Assembly (NCBI RefSeq): GCF_029360725.1
Contig: NZ_JARKMY010000018.1
Span: 723,407 to 787,406, forward strand
DNA length: 64,000 bases
Source: Chryseolinea sp. H1M3-3
GTDB lineage: Bacteria > Bacteroidota > Bacteroidia > Cytophagales > Cyclobacteriaceae
Direction: 5' to 3'
A program made the translations under genes and the position numbers. The notes below the pieces were generated by a model, which saw only the letters and a program-made list of their open reading frames with translations, was not told where the DNA came from and made no database searches. Of the stretch, positions 28,891 to 39,900 are shown piece by piece (positions within the stretch are counted from its first letter, which is position 1; each line of letters begins with the position of its first letter).

Positions 28891-29631
28891 TTATCGAATT
28901 ATAATATTGGCACCATTGGCGCGGCTGCGTTCTTCATGCGCTTCCATAATCTTTTTGAATTCTGTACGTGTAACCTTAGTACCGCGGTGAGGCTTTTTGA
29001 GCTCATGCTTTTTAAGAACACGCCTGTCTAATTTTTTTGCGGTAATGACACGTTCACCGCTATTTATATCAACTTCCAGGATCGCGCCCGGTAGCGTATT
29101 AAAGATTTCAGGACCCAAGTATGGCCTCAGCTCAGGCGTGTACCAGGCCACAATTTCCTGTTTCCGGTCGATGTCCTGGTACATCGCCTGACGACACGTG
29201 AAACCCATTACCGTCCTTGTTTCGGTCCCAAATTTCCAGGGCGGCAGCTTTAGTGAATCTTCAATGAGATATTCTTTGCCCATAACCTCCTGCTGCGTTA
29301 TTCGTGTGGATGTCGCATGATCAAAATACATCTCAACTGGGGGTTGATGAAAGCGCATCTTCACAGGCTCTTTGGAAAAATCCGGATCTTCTTCGACATC
29401 TTCTTCAACAGGTTTGTACAAAGATTCAGCACCGCGAAAGAAGAGCTGGTGCTGGCTGGTTCGGAATTCCGGCATCATGCTTTTCATCTTTTGCCGGTCT
29501 TCGGGGAGTGTCCGATGCATATTAATTTTCACTTCGTAGTCAATAACCCCTTCCGTGTCCGGCGTGAACACGATATGCCCAGCAGCAAGTGAGACAAGGG
29601 CACCAAGAACCAACAATATTGTTTTCATCAT
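28891..29631 (-). CDS. GLPGLI-family periplasmic protein
   Basis: This 246-aa protein has a signal peptide (ILLVLGALVSLAAGH) and the family signature as the near-match TLPGAILEVDINSGE, followed by a basic C-terminal tail (KKLDRRVLKKHELKKPHRG). It also has the typical mid-segments GTETRTVMGFTCRQA and IVAWYTPELRPYLGPEIF. GLPGLI proteins are commonly encoded beside outer-membrane barrels as here; their role is unknown. It is first in a two-gene operon with the barrel gene. Confidence 0.88.
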   Translation of the reverse strand: MMKTILLVLGALVSLAAGHIVFTPDTEGVIDYEVKINMHRTLPEDRQKMKSMMPEFRTSQHQLFFRGAESLYKPVEEDVEEDPDFSKEPVKMRFHQPPVEMYFDHATSTRITQQEVMGKEYLIEDSLKLPPWKFGTETRTVMGFTCRQAMYQDIDRKQEIVAWYTPELRPYLGPEIFNTLPGAILEVDINSGERVITAKKLDRRVLKKHELKKPHRGTKVTRTEFKKIMEAHEERSRANGANIIIR

Positions 29632-29795
29632 AGCATGAGTATTAATTCCGTGATTACCATGTAAAGCTACCGGTATGGATGACGCTAATGGGTTAAAGGT
29701 TCTGAATGGAATGTTAATTAAGGTTAAAACGTACGTGCATTGCCGGCTACGGCATTACCTTTAGGATTCAAAAAGGATTTAAGATTTTCAGCATC

Positions 29796-31241
29796 ATGAA
29801 AGCACCAAAAAAAGCAATTGCGCTTTGTTTGATGATTAGCAGTCTGCTAATGCTGGTGGTGCTACAATCGCTTTGGCTGAAAAACTCATATGAAAATGCA
29901 TACCACCGTCTTAGCCGCGAAAGCTTCAGTCTCTTTAGTAGTACGGTATTGGCACTCCGGGATTCCCTGTTTGTTCGAAACATACACGTGGCACCAGCTG
30001 ATAGTTTAAGACCGCCCTCATTGGCCCAATTCCACGATTCACTCTTCTCCATACATGGAAACTCCGATACGATAAAAAATTTAAGAATTCACATTGAATC
30101 CGTTGGACCACTTGACTCAGGTGTTAATTTTCTGAGACCCCTGGCCTCATCGTTGCACCGACTTAAAAGGAGGGAAATTTTTTACATCAACGCCGGACAT
30201 AATGCATTAAACATCGACACGCTAACCAATCACTTTAAAAAAAGCCTGGCTTCGTCCAATATATATCTGCCGTTTTCGGTTAAACACCTGGAGGAGAACA
30301 ACGATCAAATCTCGCAGAACAAGCGTCTTGGACGATGGAATAGCCTCGATGAGACCCCCCAGCGCCCCTACAATGACTCAATGATCATGCGACTCCGGCT
30401 TGATCCTATGAACAATTATCTGGTTGTGTTTCCAACCATTCGTGCTGCACTGTTAAAGGAAATAGCGCCGCAAATTCTATTTTCAGTTTTCCTCACCAGC
30501 GTTATCGTTGTTTCATTTCTCATGATGTACCGGAGTTTAAGGTCCCAGGAATTATTGAACATCGCCAAGAATGACTTTATCAGCAATGTAACGCATGAAT
30601 TGAAGACGCCGGTGGCAACAGTGAGCGTGGCGCTGGAGGCATTAAAAAACTTTCAGGTCCTCGGAAACCATGAACGCACAATTGAATACCTGGAAATCGC
30701 ACAGGGGGAACTCAACCGCCTTACGCTCATGACCGATAAAATTCTAAAGACATCATCCTTTGAGGCTAATGGAATTTCACTTATAAAGGAAATGGTGAAC
30801 TTGGACACCATTGTCCGAGAAGTGATCGCAGCTCTAAAACTCGCATTCGAAAAAAATAATGTACGGGTGACCTATACGCCAAGTGGAAACAACTTCCAAA
30901 TCATGGGTAATGAAATGCACCTGACAAACGTTGCCTACAACCTCCTCGATAATGCGTTAAAATACGGAGGAAAAAATACAAACCTCGACGTTGTCCTTAG
31001 AGAATCGGATGGAATTATAGAGTTCATCGTGCGCGACTATGGTATCGGGATTCCGGCCAGTTATCAAAAAAAGATCTTTGAAAAATTTGTAAGGGTCCCC
31101 ACCGGCGATATCCATAATGTTAAAGGATATGGACTTGGATTGAATTACATTGACAATGTCGTCAAAAAACTTGGTGGAAAAATTGAATTGGAGAGCGAAG
31201 TCGGAAAAGGAAGTTCATTTAAAATCGTGTTGCCTAAATAA
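29796..31241 (+). CDS. Two-transmembrane sensor histidine kinase
   Basis: This is a 481-aa sensor kinase. TM1 is at residues 8-28, a periplasmic domain of ~190 residues follows, and TM2 is at ~225-245. The dimerisation/phosphoacceptor segment is NDFISNVTHELKTP with His267, and the HATPase has YNLLDNALKYG, VRDYGIGIP and GYGLGLNYI. The response regulator starts 26 bases after its stop, forming an RprXY/OmpR-type pair. It is divergent from the GLPGLI/barrel operon across 164 bp, so the pair may control that operon. Confidence 0.93.
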   Translation: MKAPKKAIALCLMISSLLMLVVLQSLWLKNSYENAYHRLSRESFSLFSSTVLALRDSLFVRNIHVAPADSLRPPSLAQFHDSLFSIHGNSDTIKNLRIHIESVGPLDSGVNFLRPLASSLHRLKRREIFYINAGHNALNIDTLTNHFKKSLASSNIYLPFSVKHLEENNDQISQNKRLGRWNSLDETPQRPYNDSMIMRLRLDPMNNYLVVFPTIRAALLKEIAPQILFSVFLTSVIVVSFLMMYRSLRSQELLNIAKNDFISNVTHELKTPVATVSVALEALKNFQVLGNHERTIEYLEIAQGELNRLTLMTDKILKTSSFEANGISLIKEMVNLDTIVREVIAALKLAFEKNNVRVTYTPSGNNFQIMGNEMHLTNVAYNLLDNALKYGGKNTNLDVVLRESDGIIEFIVRDYGIGIPASYQKKIFEKFVRVPTGDIHNVKGYGLGLNYIDNVVKKLGGKIELESEVGKGSSFKIVLPK

Positions 31242-31267
31242 GCAGTTGGTCGAACATTTGTGAATAT

Positions 31268-31966
31268 ATGATGCGTACGAAAATACTCTATGTAGAAGAT
31301 GAGCCATTCCTTGGTAGAATTGTCAGGGAAAGTCTTGAAAGCCGGAACTTCGAAGTATGCATGGCGCATGACGGAAAGGATGCTGTTGATATTTATAAGC
31401 AGACACAGCCGGACATTTGCGTGCTCGATATCATGTTGCCATTTAAAGATGGATATACCATCGCAAAGGAGATCCGACGATTGAATAAAACAGTACCCAT
31501 TATTTTTGTTACTGCAAAAAATGAAACGGAAGATGTTGTAAAAGGCTTTGAAACTGGTGGGAATGATTACATACGCAAGCCATTCAGCATGGAGGAACTG
31601 ATCATCAGAGTATACAATTTGTTGAACTTGTCGGCGCAACGAATCAAAAAAATACCTGAAAATATTCAGCTTGGAAAATATGAATTCATTCCCCTTCGCT
31701 ATGAACTAAAACTTGGATCCACCGCAAAAAAACTTTCTCATCGCGAAAGTACCCTGTTACAATTGCTTTCCGAAAACAAGAATACCACTGTGTTGCGAAA
31801 GGAGATACTTATTAAGCTTTGGGGAGATGATTCATTTTTCAATTCACGTAATCTCGATGTATATATCACTAAACTTCGAGATTACTTAAAGGCTGACAAG
31901 TCGATCGAAATTATCACCATAAAGGGAATCGGATACCAGTTTACGGTGGGGGACGGGGATATTTGA
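31268..31966 (+). CDS. OmpR/PhoB-family response regulator
   Basis: This is a 232-aa regulator. The receiver has DE at 11-12, Asp54 in ICVLDIMLP, the Thr switch (FVTAKN) and Lys (YIRKPF). The C-terminal winged helix (~130-230) is of trans_reg_C type (HRESTLLQLLSENKNT, SRNLDVYITKLRDYL, IKGIGYQF). It forms one operon with the upstream kinase and ends 33 bases before a convergent barrel gene. Confidence 0.94.
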   Translation: MMRTKILYVEDEPFLGRIVRESLESRNFEVCMAHDGKDAVDIYKQTQPDICVLDIMLPFKDGYTIAKEIRRLNKTVPIIFVTAKNETEDVVKGFETGGNDYIRKPFSMEELIIRVYNLLNLSAQRIKKIPENIQLGKYEFIPLRYELKLGSTAKKLSHRESTLLQLLSENKNTTVLRKEILIKLWGDDSFFNSRNLDVYITKLRDYLKADKSIEIITIKGIGYQFTVGDGDI

Positions 31967-31999
31967 AGAGTTACCAAATTATTGCAACATGAAAGGAGT

Positions 32000-32794
32000 T
32001 CACCGCCGCACTTTTTTTCTAGTCTGGAAATGATACGTAATGGCTACCTGCGTCGTACTGACCTTGGTGTAGAACGGGTAGCTTTGCTGTTGTGTTTTAT
32101 ACCTATGCGCTACCTTCGTCATCGAAGTTGAATTAATCACTGCGATGTCGAGCCGCCAGAGGATTAACCCGATCCCAACGTCTCTGTTCACAACAATACG
32201 CTTGCTAAAAACATCGTGCAGATTATTGTAAATCTCTGATACTTCTGGCGGCACCGTCTGAAACGTAACGTTTCCACGCCGAACCGGAAAAGCGAGTGAA
32301 AATGAAATTCCACCTTTTATGTAAAATGGTCGTAATACCGCAAATTCTGCGTTGACAGGAACCGTGAACACAGTACTCCTGGCATCGCCAGCAAACCTGT
32401 ATCCTAGACTCCACTGCGGCGGCGTGTAGTTGACATAGTAGTCGTACCAGATTTCGTAATAACGCAGGCCTGTCTCAAGATTTAGGCGCTTCAATATCTG
32501 CCAATTCACGAGCAAGTACAACGAAAGCCGCGGCTCGTTTTGTGGATCACCATAGTCAATGGTAACATAATGCGCCTGTCGTATCGCAAATTCATTGGCA
32601 TGAAATAGCTGATCCGCTGCGCCTATCCCAACCTGATAGGAAAGGTTTCTCTTTTTATCGGTGCTATCAGATCGTTGGAGTGCAGTACCTTTTGCGCGGA
32701 AGATACGATCATAATATTGGCCGTACGTATTACTGCAACGACCGATGATCAGCAGCAAACAAATAAAAAATGCACGGTTTGACAACATTCTCAT
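32000..32794 (-). CDS. Outer-membrane beta-barrel-like protein
   Basis: This 264-aa protein has a signal peptide (FFICLLLIIGRCSNTYGQ) and an amphipathic alternating pattern rich in aromatic residues (LSLYLLVNWQILKRLNLETGLRYYEIWYDYYVNY), typical of small barrels. It ends with a strand and a basic tail (VAITYHFQTRKKVRR). No specific family was recognised. It is convergent with the response regulator. Confidence 0.7.
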   Translation of the reverse strand: MRMLSNRAFFICLLLIIGRCSNTYGQYYDRIFRAKGTALQRSDSTDKKRNLSYQVGIGAADQLFHANEFAIRQAHYVTIDYGDPQNEPRLSLYLLVNWQILKRLNLETGLRYYEIWYDYYVNYTPPQWSLGYRFAGDARSTVFTVPVNAEFAVLRPFYIKGGISFSLAFPVRRGNVTFQTVPPEVSEIYNNLHDVFSKRIVVNRDVGIGLILWRLDIAVINSTSMTKVAHRYKTQQQSYPFYTKVSTTQVAITYHFQTRKKVRR

Positions 32795-32904
32795 GTTTTA
32801 AGAATTGGCTTGGTGGAAAACTGCGAATAGTGACTGCGTTATTCCCTTAGTGAAAAATGGGGGCAGGCGCCTTCAAAGAAACTCAACTTCGTCTTTTCAA
32901 ATTT

Positions 32905-34230
32905 TCATTTTTCCTCCAGGGTTGCAGCCAGTACAGGTTTACTTAATAACCAGCCAAAAGCTTCCCACTGTTTATTGATGGAGGTACCGGCCTTCCCTTC
33001 CACATACGCCTTTACGAGATCTTTACCATAATTATAATTGATAACGTAGCTTCTGTTTTTGCGGATAAAGCTCATCGACTTTTTAGCTTTGTCGTCATCC
33101 ATGAGATAAAAGTTCTTAAGCCAGTATATTCCCTGAGCCTCGTTCATGGTGCCATTCAGCAGGCCTCTCGTTACTTCATTCATAACATAGTTTAGCTGCT
33201 CCGTGAGCTCAAGGGCTGTAAAATAACGTTCGATACCAGTCGTGTCCACGCTGGCTAATGGTAGGAGTACCTCTCTGGCAAATCGGACTTTTTCTTCGCC
33301 TGGGAAGGCGAGCGCGATCCCGTAGTTGGCGCTTCCTTCGGCAATAAATGACTGCGGACTGAACAATGGATAAAGCGATATTTCAACCCAGCCGTTGTCG
33401 TGGTAAAGATTTTTCTCGAGCAGCATGTTATAAACGTGGTGACCGGGATAACTCTCATGACTTGCGACATCGATGACGTCGTCAATAAGAATGTCAAGAT
33501 CCGTGTTGACCTGAATCAGACTTTTGTAATTTCCTTTGTACCAGTTGTATCCTCCCCAGGGTTTGTCGGTGACAAATTCAAGATTGAAATTTTCACTGTC
33601 AGGCAATTCGAGATACTGTTGTGTGCGTCTCCTGCTTTCCGCAATTGCAGCTTGTATAACGGTATCAAGCTTGGTGGGAGGAATAACAAAACGATTCGCA
33701 AGCTTTTTAAACCTCTCGTTCACGGCTCCTTTGCCCGGTAGAATGTCATCTAGTGTGTGGACAATTTTTTGAAAATGAGAGGAGTCATACACCGGTGGTG
33801 TTACACCATAGAGCTCTTTACATTCAACCTCAAAGGAAGCAGAGTCGCCTCCAAACAATTTGACCCTTCGCTCAAACGCCTTTAGTTGAGCGCTCATCCA
33901 CGTCGCACGGTTAGCAATCGTATCATTGTCGTGCGCATGCAAGGAATTCAGTGTGGTAGCTAAACTATTTATCTCTGTCAGAAAAGAATCTTTAGGAAAC
34001 ACTATCGATGCAGGATTAGTTGGTTTCAATGAGTCTGGTCCATAATACGCATCGACAAAGTCTTTATCATACTGTCCTATCGCGAGGCCTAAGCGCACGT
34101 ATTGACCCGCCAACGCGTCTAGCTGTGCAGCCTCATCTGCTAAATCCGCCTCCTTGTCGCTGCACGAAGGCAAGCTCAGCACGGTAGCGAAAAACAGGAG
34201 ATGAAGAATGGCTAAGGTCGATTTTTTCAT
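32905..34230 (-). CDS. DUF885-like lipoprotein metallopeptidase
   Basis: This is a 441-aa lipoprotein (signal ending LSLPSC). Near residue 255 is VASHESYPGHHVYNML, the HExYPGHH-type zinc motif of DUF885-family peptidases, with a possible third ligand Glu in FIAEGSANYGIALAFP about 40 residues on. The N-terminal half is helical. It may act as a periplasmic peptidase; the substrate is unknown. It is a single gene; the nearest same-strand neighbour is the barrel gene 110 bases downstream. Confidence 0.8.
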   Translation of the reverse strand: MKKSTLAILHLLFFATVLSLPSCSDKEADLADEAAQLDALAGQYVRLGLAIGQYDKDFVDAYYGPDSLKPTNPASIVFPKDSFLTEINSLATTLNSLHAHDNDTIANRATWMSAQLKAFERRVKLFGGDSASFEVECKELYGVTPPVYDSSHFQKIVHTLDDILPGKGAVNERFKKLANRFVIPPTKLDTVIQAAIAESRRRTQQYLELPDSENFNLEFVTDKPWGGYNWYKGNYKSLIQVNTDLDILIDDVIDVASHESYPGHHVYNMLLEKNLYHDNGWVEISLYPLFSPQSFIAEGSANYGIALAFPGEEKVRFAREVLLPLASVDTTGIERYFTALELTEQLNYVMNEVTRGLLNGTMNEAQGIYWLKNFYLMDDDKAKKSMSFIRKNRSYVINYNYGKDLVKAYVEGKAGTSINKQWEAFGWLLSKPVLAATLEEK

Positions 34231-34550
34231 TGGGAAATTTGATTTAATCCAAACTTGGTCGCTGTTGCATTAAGCACAGAAGTCTAATTCCTTTTGCTTA
34301 TTGAAAAATACAAATTTATAAGCATCCCCCAAACCTTGTTTTACACAATCCCGTTATCAAATTGCTCTGCGGGGAAAGTAAAACGAGTCTTATAGAAATT
34401 AATGAAAGACGTGAAGCATTCGGATGCCTAACATTTTTTTGCGTCAAAATAAGTTTTATTAATTTGTCAGGCTACGACGGTTTGCGTGGGTGCTAGCGTA
34501 TACTTGCCACGGTGGGGACTTGCAATATTCGAATTCGAATTTGAACGCCA
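34231..34550. other. Intergenic 320 bp between divergent genes
   Basis: This AT-rich stretch should hold both promoters of the metallopeptidase and DUF1801 genes. No gene, repeat or hairpin stands out. Confidence 0.4.
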
Positions 34551-34940
34551 ATGAAAATTAGAAACCTCGTTGATCTGTTTACTATTCTTCCGGAAGACGA
34601 GAAAATAATGGTAGATGTATTGCGACAGATAATTGTCGAGACTCTTCCGAAATATTGCAAAGAAAAAATCTCGTACAATGTTCCATTTTTTTATGGCAAC
34701 AAAGGCATTTGTATTATTTGGCCCGCCTCCATTCCCAGGGGAGGTATCAAAAAAGGAGTTCTTCTAGGGTTTTGGTATGGCCATAAATTAAATGGCCGCG
34801 ATCGCTTTCTGTGTCATGGAACTAACAAGCAAATTTTTTATAAAATATACCAGCACATGGATGAGATTGATGAAAGACCAATAAAAAGACTTTTGAAGGA
34901 AGCGATCAAATTAGACAGCACTTTCAAAAAAGTACGCTAA
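34551..34940 (+). CDS. DUF1801-domain protein
   Basis: This is a 129-aa small cytoplasmic protein. It has the YdhG-like DUF1801 pattern: LPEDEKIMVDVLRQIIVET, LPKYCKEKISYNVPFFYG, ICIIWPASIPRGGIKKGV, LLGFWYG, and a C-terminal helix. The function is unknown. It is a single gene with convergent and divergent neighbours. Confidence 0.82.
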   Translation: MKIRNLVDLFTILPEDEKIMVDVLRQIIVETLPKYCKEKISYNVPFFYGNKGICIIWPASIPRGGIKKGVLLGFWYGHKLNGRDRFLCHGTNKQIFYKIYQHMDEIDERPIKRLLKEAIKLDSTFKKVR

Positions 34941-35139
34941 GGTTGCTATTCTATTATTTCAATTCTTCAAAACTTCGCGTAGTCCATTCAGGTGTCAGAC
35001 ATTACACACCTACGGTCAAATAGTTAATCCCAACGTCCCGGTCATACCGTACCGCATTACTATCATTTAACAGGAGAATCCGTGCATTGTATGTTTAGTA
35101 AAACACCATCGGAAAAAAATTGAGACGGCGATGCTTTCC

Positions 35140-36459
35140 TCAAGGGAATATCGCTTTTATCGGCTCTCGTTTGTTATTATACTCGAAGTAAATCTTTTCT
35201 TCCTTTCCTTCAACGAAAAAAGTACTGTCAGTTATTGAATAGAGATTGAAGTTTCCCAGATACGGTATATTAACAATAAGTTGTCCATTCGTTTCTCTAA
35301 GAATCGTTACCGGGTCTCCGTCGTTGTCGTAATGTTTTTCGAACCGTTTTGTTTTTGACGGATCGTCGGCTATCAATGCAGGCCAGTGTTTACGATCGGG
35401 TTTGTACACGATCAGTTTGGATTCGTCGATGGTTGTTTTTATTTCTGTTCTCGCAGCCAAAATTTCTTTTACAATCTTTTTAATCTCGATCCAATCGACG
35501 GCGACCCATGGTTCAATATAAGTGTTTGCACGGTGAACGATGATCATGTCGCTGTCAGGGAACAACATCAACATATGCCCGCCCATGCCCTCTGCCGTGT
35601 AGCATCTCTGGTTGAATGCTTTGTGAGGTGGTATGTTCCAGGCATAACCGAAACCATACTTTTGCGTTTTCGGTGAATGCGCAGTTAGACTTTCCTTGAC
35701 CCACTGTTCGGGTACAATTTGTTTATCACCCCATCGTCCTTCGTTCATGTAAAGCATTCCGAATCGTGCCATGTCGCGTGACGACATGTTGATGTGATAT
35801 ACAGGATGCAATGAGAACTTTTCGTAGTTATACCACGCATCGTGTGGAACAAAATCTTCCATACCAATCGGCTGGGCGATGTGATCAACAAATGCATCGG
35901 TAAGTTTAACATGCGTTTGCTGTTCGAACACGGTGTTCAATGCATTGAAGTTCCAGTTGTTATAAAACCAATGTTCGCCAGGTTGATGAATACCGCGTTT
36001 GGGCATGTGGTCGCCGCCTTGGCCTACCGATGGAAGGTATATGCCTGAGTAGCCGGTCATGAGTTGTTTTACAGTAGCTCTTTTTTCAACGTCGGTGAGT
36101 GGCGTTACCTCATCGATACCATATTCACCGATCGATTTATTGATATCGATCGCACCTTTAGATGCATAAATGCCTATGAGTGCCGACTGCGTTGCCTTTC
36201 TTGAAGAATGCATACGAAACCGGCGGCTGGCATCGCCCCACGATTGCACGATCGCTCCCTTATATATGATGAGCACGCTGGCAGAATTGTACTGGTCTGC
36301 GAGCTTGCGCGCTTGTTGAAGTTTTTGTGATGAAAATCCTGCTTCTTCGGGAGTTTCATATTGAAGCCATTGTTTTTCGGGCAATAGGTCTGGCGCTAAA
36401 GGAGGCGTGAATGCAAAAAATACAAACACGAATGGAAGATATTCTTTCATTGTTGGCAC
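35140..36459 (-). CDS. Class C beta-lactamase-like serine hydrolase
   Basis: This 439-aa protein has a signal peptide (YLPFVFVFFAFTPP) and a beta-lactamase/DD-peptidase fold. The nucleophile motif S-x-x-K is Ser85-Ser-Arg-Lys88 (MHSSRKATQ), the second is Y-x-N at Tyr166-Asn-Asn168, and the third (KTG box) is replaced by GGH in GMGGHMLMLF. It ends with a ~80-residue C-terminal domain (DDPSKTKRFEKHYDND). These proteins act as esterases, peptidases or D-aminohydrolases in the periplasm. No evidence points to antibiotic resistance. Confidence 0.85.
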   Translation of the reverse strand: MPTMKEYLPFVFVFFAFTPPLAPDLLPEKQWLQYETPEEAGFSSQKLQQARKLADQYNSASVLIIYKGAIVQSWGDASRRFRMHSSRKATQSALIGIYASKGAIDINKSIGEYGIDEVTPLTDVEKRATVKQLMTGYSGIYLPSVGQGGDHMPKRGIHQPGEHWFYNNWNFNALNTVFEQQTHVKLTDAFVDHIAQPIGMEDFVPHDAWYNYEKFSLHPVYHINMSSRDMARFGMLYMNEGRWGDKQIVPEQWVKESLTAHSPKTQKYGFGYAWNIPPHKAFNQRCYTAEGMGGHMLMLFPDSDMIIVHRANTYIEPWVAVDWIEIKKIVKEILAARTEIKTTIDESKLIVYKPDRKHWPALIADDPSKTKRFEKHYDNDGDPVTILRETNGQLIVNIPYLGNFNLYSITDSTFFVEGKEEKIYFEYNNKREPIKAIFP

Positions 36460-36925
36460 AAATCAAGTTAAAGCAAAATCTTCATTCTTTACAACAGCAC
36501 GCCGCTCATCCGTCAATATGTTACACTTCCTTTTTCTATTGAAGTCTAAATTCAATTTTTTTCTTTTTATCGGAAGTACAATGTTTTATTACCCAATAAG
36601 TTTTTTTGCGCGAAGACGTCATAAATAATTTCAAGTAAAACTCCTTTCAATATAATGAACCATGTCTTTTGAAAGAAAAAATTGATACCCAGGGTGATTT
36701 AACGTGAATGGGCCATTTCAACTTAATCAATTTTTACATATAACATTACAGTATACGCTTAAGAATTAATATTCAAAGATTTTGAAATTCCCGGGGGATT
36801 GCGCCTCATTAGCCTTAAACATTGTATAGAACTAATGCATGTTTTCTTACATACGGGAGAATTTACAAATCACGAAAGATTTAAATAACACGAATATTTA
36901 TATAATTGATGCTATTACTATCGAC
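36460..36925. other. Intergenic ~470 bp, AT-rich, promoter region for the ELWxxDGT gene
   Basis: No gene is seen apart from a weak 29-codon in-frame upstream extension starting at 36839. The region is notably AT-rich compared with the flanking genes. Promoters for both divergent genes should lie here. Confidence 0.45.
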
Positions 36926-39900
36926 ATGCCGAGAGCCTATAGCCCATCAGTGACCTGGTCAGAAAATCGATCTGCGCGTGAAGAAGCCATAAAATCCATT
37001 ACAGCATTTGTATTAATAATGGTCAGCCTTTCATCACATGCACAAGTCGATTTACTGAAAGATATTAATCATACTATCGTTCAAACTTCCCAAACTACCA
37101 TAGCATTAGACGATCCCCAGGATTTTATTGCGCTTAACAACAAAGTGATTTTTCGTGCTTATGACAATATTCACGGTTGGGAAATTTGGGTGACAGACAA
37201 TACACATGACGGGACATATTTACTGAAGGACCTCTCAGGAACGTCATCTGAACCAACAAGTTTTACATTTTTAAACGGGTTCGTTTATTTCGCAGCAGGA
37301 ACAGAAAGCAACGGACGAGAATTATGGAAAACGGATGGCACAACAGCCGGAACAGTTTTAGTAGCTGATATTAACCCAGGAGAAGGTACCGGATTGCGAT
37401 TTCCCGATTTCATGACTGAACTTAATGGGGATTTATATTTTATCGCTGATGATGGAACGGGCGACGCCCTATGGAAATCGGATGGTACGGCCCTTGGAAC
37501 GTCAAAAATAAAATCGATGACATTTGACACCAGTTCAGCTGGTCCATTCAAATTCGCTAAAACGGGTAATACGCTTTTTATTAACGCCTTTGATGATGAA
37601 CATGGATATGAGTTATGGAGAAGTGATGGGACCGCAGCAGGCACCACGATCGTAAAAGATTTAGTTCCGGGAACAGACTTTGGGTTCCCGAGAACAATGA
37701 CAACATTGAACACCGACATCTTCTTTGTCGCCTTTTCGCCGGCACAAGGCAAATTAAATCTATGGAAAAGCGATGGGACAACGGATGGGACATCCGCTAT
37801 CCAAACCATAGACTCCGAAACGTCAGCATACCCGGCTGAATTAACAAGCGGCGCGGGACTAATTTTCTTTACTTCGGATGATGGCCTCACCGGTCGTGAG
37901 CTCTGGCGTACAGATGGCACACCGGCTGGTACGTTCATGATCAATAAAAAAACTTCCTGGGATAGAGTGGCTACATCTCCTGTCGATGTAAATGGCACGG
38001 TTTATTTTGTGTCCAACAGCGGCAACGGTAATGAGCTATGGAAGACCGATGGTACCGTTGTCGGCACGGTGTTGGTGAAAGATATTCATAATGGGCCATT
38101 ATCGTCTTTACCCGCCGGATTAACTGTAGTAGAAGACCTGCTTTACTTTGTTGCCAACGATGGGATAAACGGCGAAGCATTGTGGCAGAGTGATGGCACT
38201 GAACAAGGCACCAAACTGGAAAAAGTTATTGGCGCGAACAGCGGGATTAAAAATATTATTAACGTCAATGAATCATTATTTTTTCATGCTGATGATGGGA
38301 CAGGGTCCCATACGCGGTTGTGGTCCTACGATCCGGTAGAAAAAAAGGCAACCAATCTAGGATACCGTTTCACCTACAGTACTGATTTTAGTGCCTCAAG
38401 TGATCCTGATGACTTCATTAGGGTTAATGAAACTGTTTATTTTGGAGCTGATGATGGTATTCATGGCTTCGAACTTTGGAAGAGCGATGGAACATCCTCC
38501 GGTACTTCTCTAGTGAAGGACATTACTCCCGGTATTGGTGACTCGTACTTCTACGACCTAACACCTGCCGACGGACTATTATTTTTCACGGTCGATGATG
38601 GTGTACACGGAAGAGAAATGTGGAAGACTGATGGCACAACGGAAGGAACTGTTATGGTTAAAGATATTGAGCCCGGACCGGCAACGTCGTACCCCCAATA
38701 TCTAGCCTTTCATAACGGTGAAGTATACTTTTCTGCAGAGGCAGGAATTGATGGAGCCGAATTATGGAAAACAGATGGAACGGAGACGGGCACTGTCATG
38801 GTTAAAGATATTTATCCTGGAGATTGGAATTCCTCTTATCCATACAATTTAACGAGCGTCGGCAATACGCTTTACTTTGTAGCCAACGATGATATTCACT
38901 TCACGGGGCTGGGTATATGGAAAACTGATGGAACAGCGGAAGGCACGGTCATCGTAAACAGTGCCGATTCACAGATAGGAGCAGTTGATTATCCCTGGAT
39001 GAATAACAGATACCTGAAGGGTATGAATGGAATGCTTTATTTCAAAGCGTATACACCTGACGTGGGTCATGAGCTATGGAAGAGTGATGGCACGGCGGAA
39101 GGAACGGTTCTTGTAAAAGATATCAACGTTGGGTCTGCATCTTCATCTATTGAACAATTTACGGAGTTAAATGGTGTATTGTATTTTCTCGCTAATGATG
39201 GCGTAGGCGGTGACGAACTGTGGAAAACGGATGGAACTGAAGAAGGCACCGTCCTTGTAAAAGATATTTATCCTGGCAGTAATTCCAGTTATCCATGGGA
39301 TTTGACTACCGCGAACAATCTTCTTTTTTTTACCGCCACCAATGAGCAAGGTGATTTATATCTCTGGAGAACGGATGGCACTGCAGCAGGCACTTTCCAT
39401 ATAGAAAGTAATCATCCCAATGCCAGCACAAAAAATCCGTGGCGTCTCATTAAAGGTGGAGAACAAATCTTTTTCACGAGCCTTCCGATTACATCCGAGC
39501 ACCTTTGGAGAACAGATGGCACGCTTTGCGGAACCGTGCTGTTAACCGGAGAGCATACAGCAGGCATAGCTTTCTATGACTTAATTTTTTTGAACGATAA
39601 AGTTCTTTTTTCAGGAGCGATACCAGGAAGTGAATATGGAACGGAATTATACGCGTATCAAGTCGCAGGCATGCCACCAAGTCGTTGTCAAACTATTTCT
39701 TTCGATCCCCTTGTTACAAAGAAATATGGTGACGCCGATTTTACACTAACAGCATCCGCGGGTTCCGGGTTGCCTGTTCAATTTAGTATTGCAGATCCAT
39801 CCATTATTTCAATACAAGACAACGTTGTAACCATACTAAAATCGGGGTCAACAACAATAATAGCCAGTCAGCCGGGTGATGCCTCTTTTAATTCTGCACC

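Noticed and set aside
37285..37998. 237-aa minus-strand frame inside the ELWxxDGT gene
   Set aside because: It is the antisense shadow of the repeat array, with biased composition caused by the repeats.
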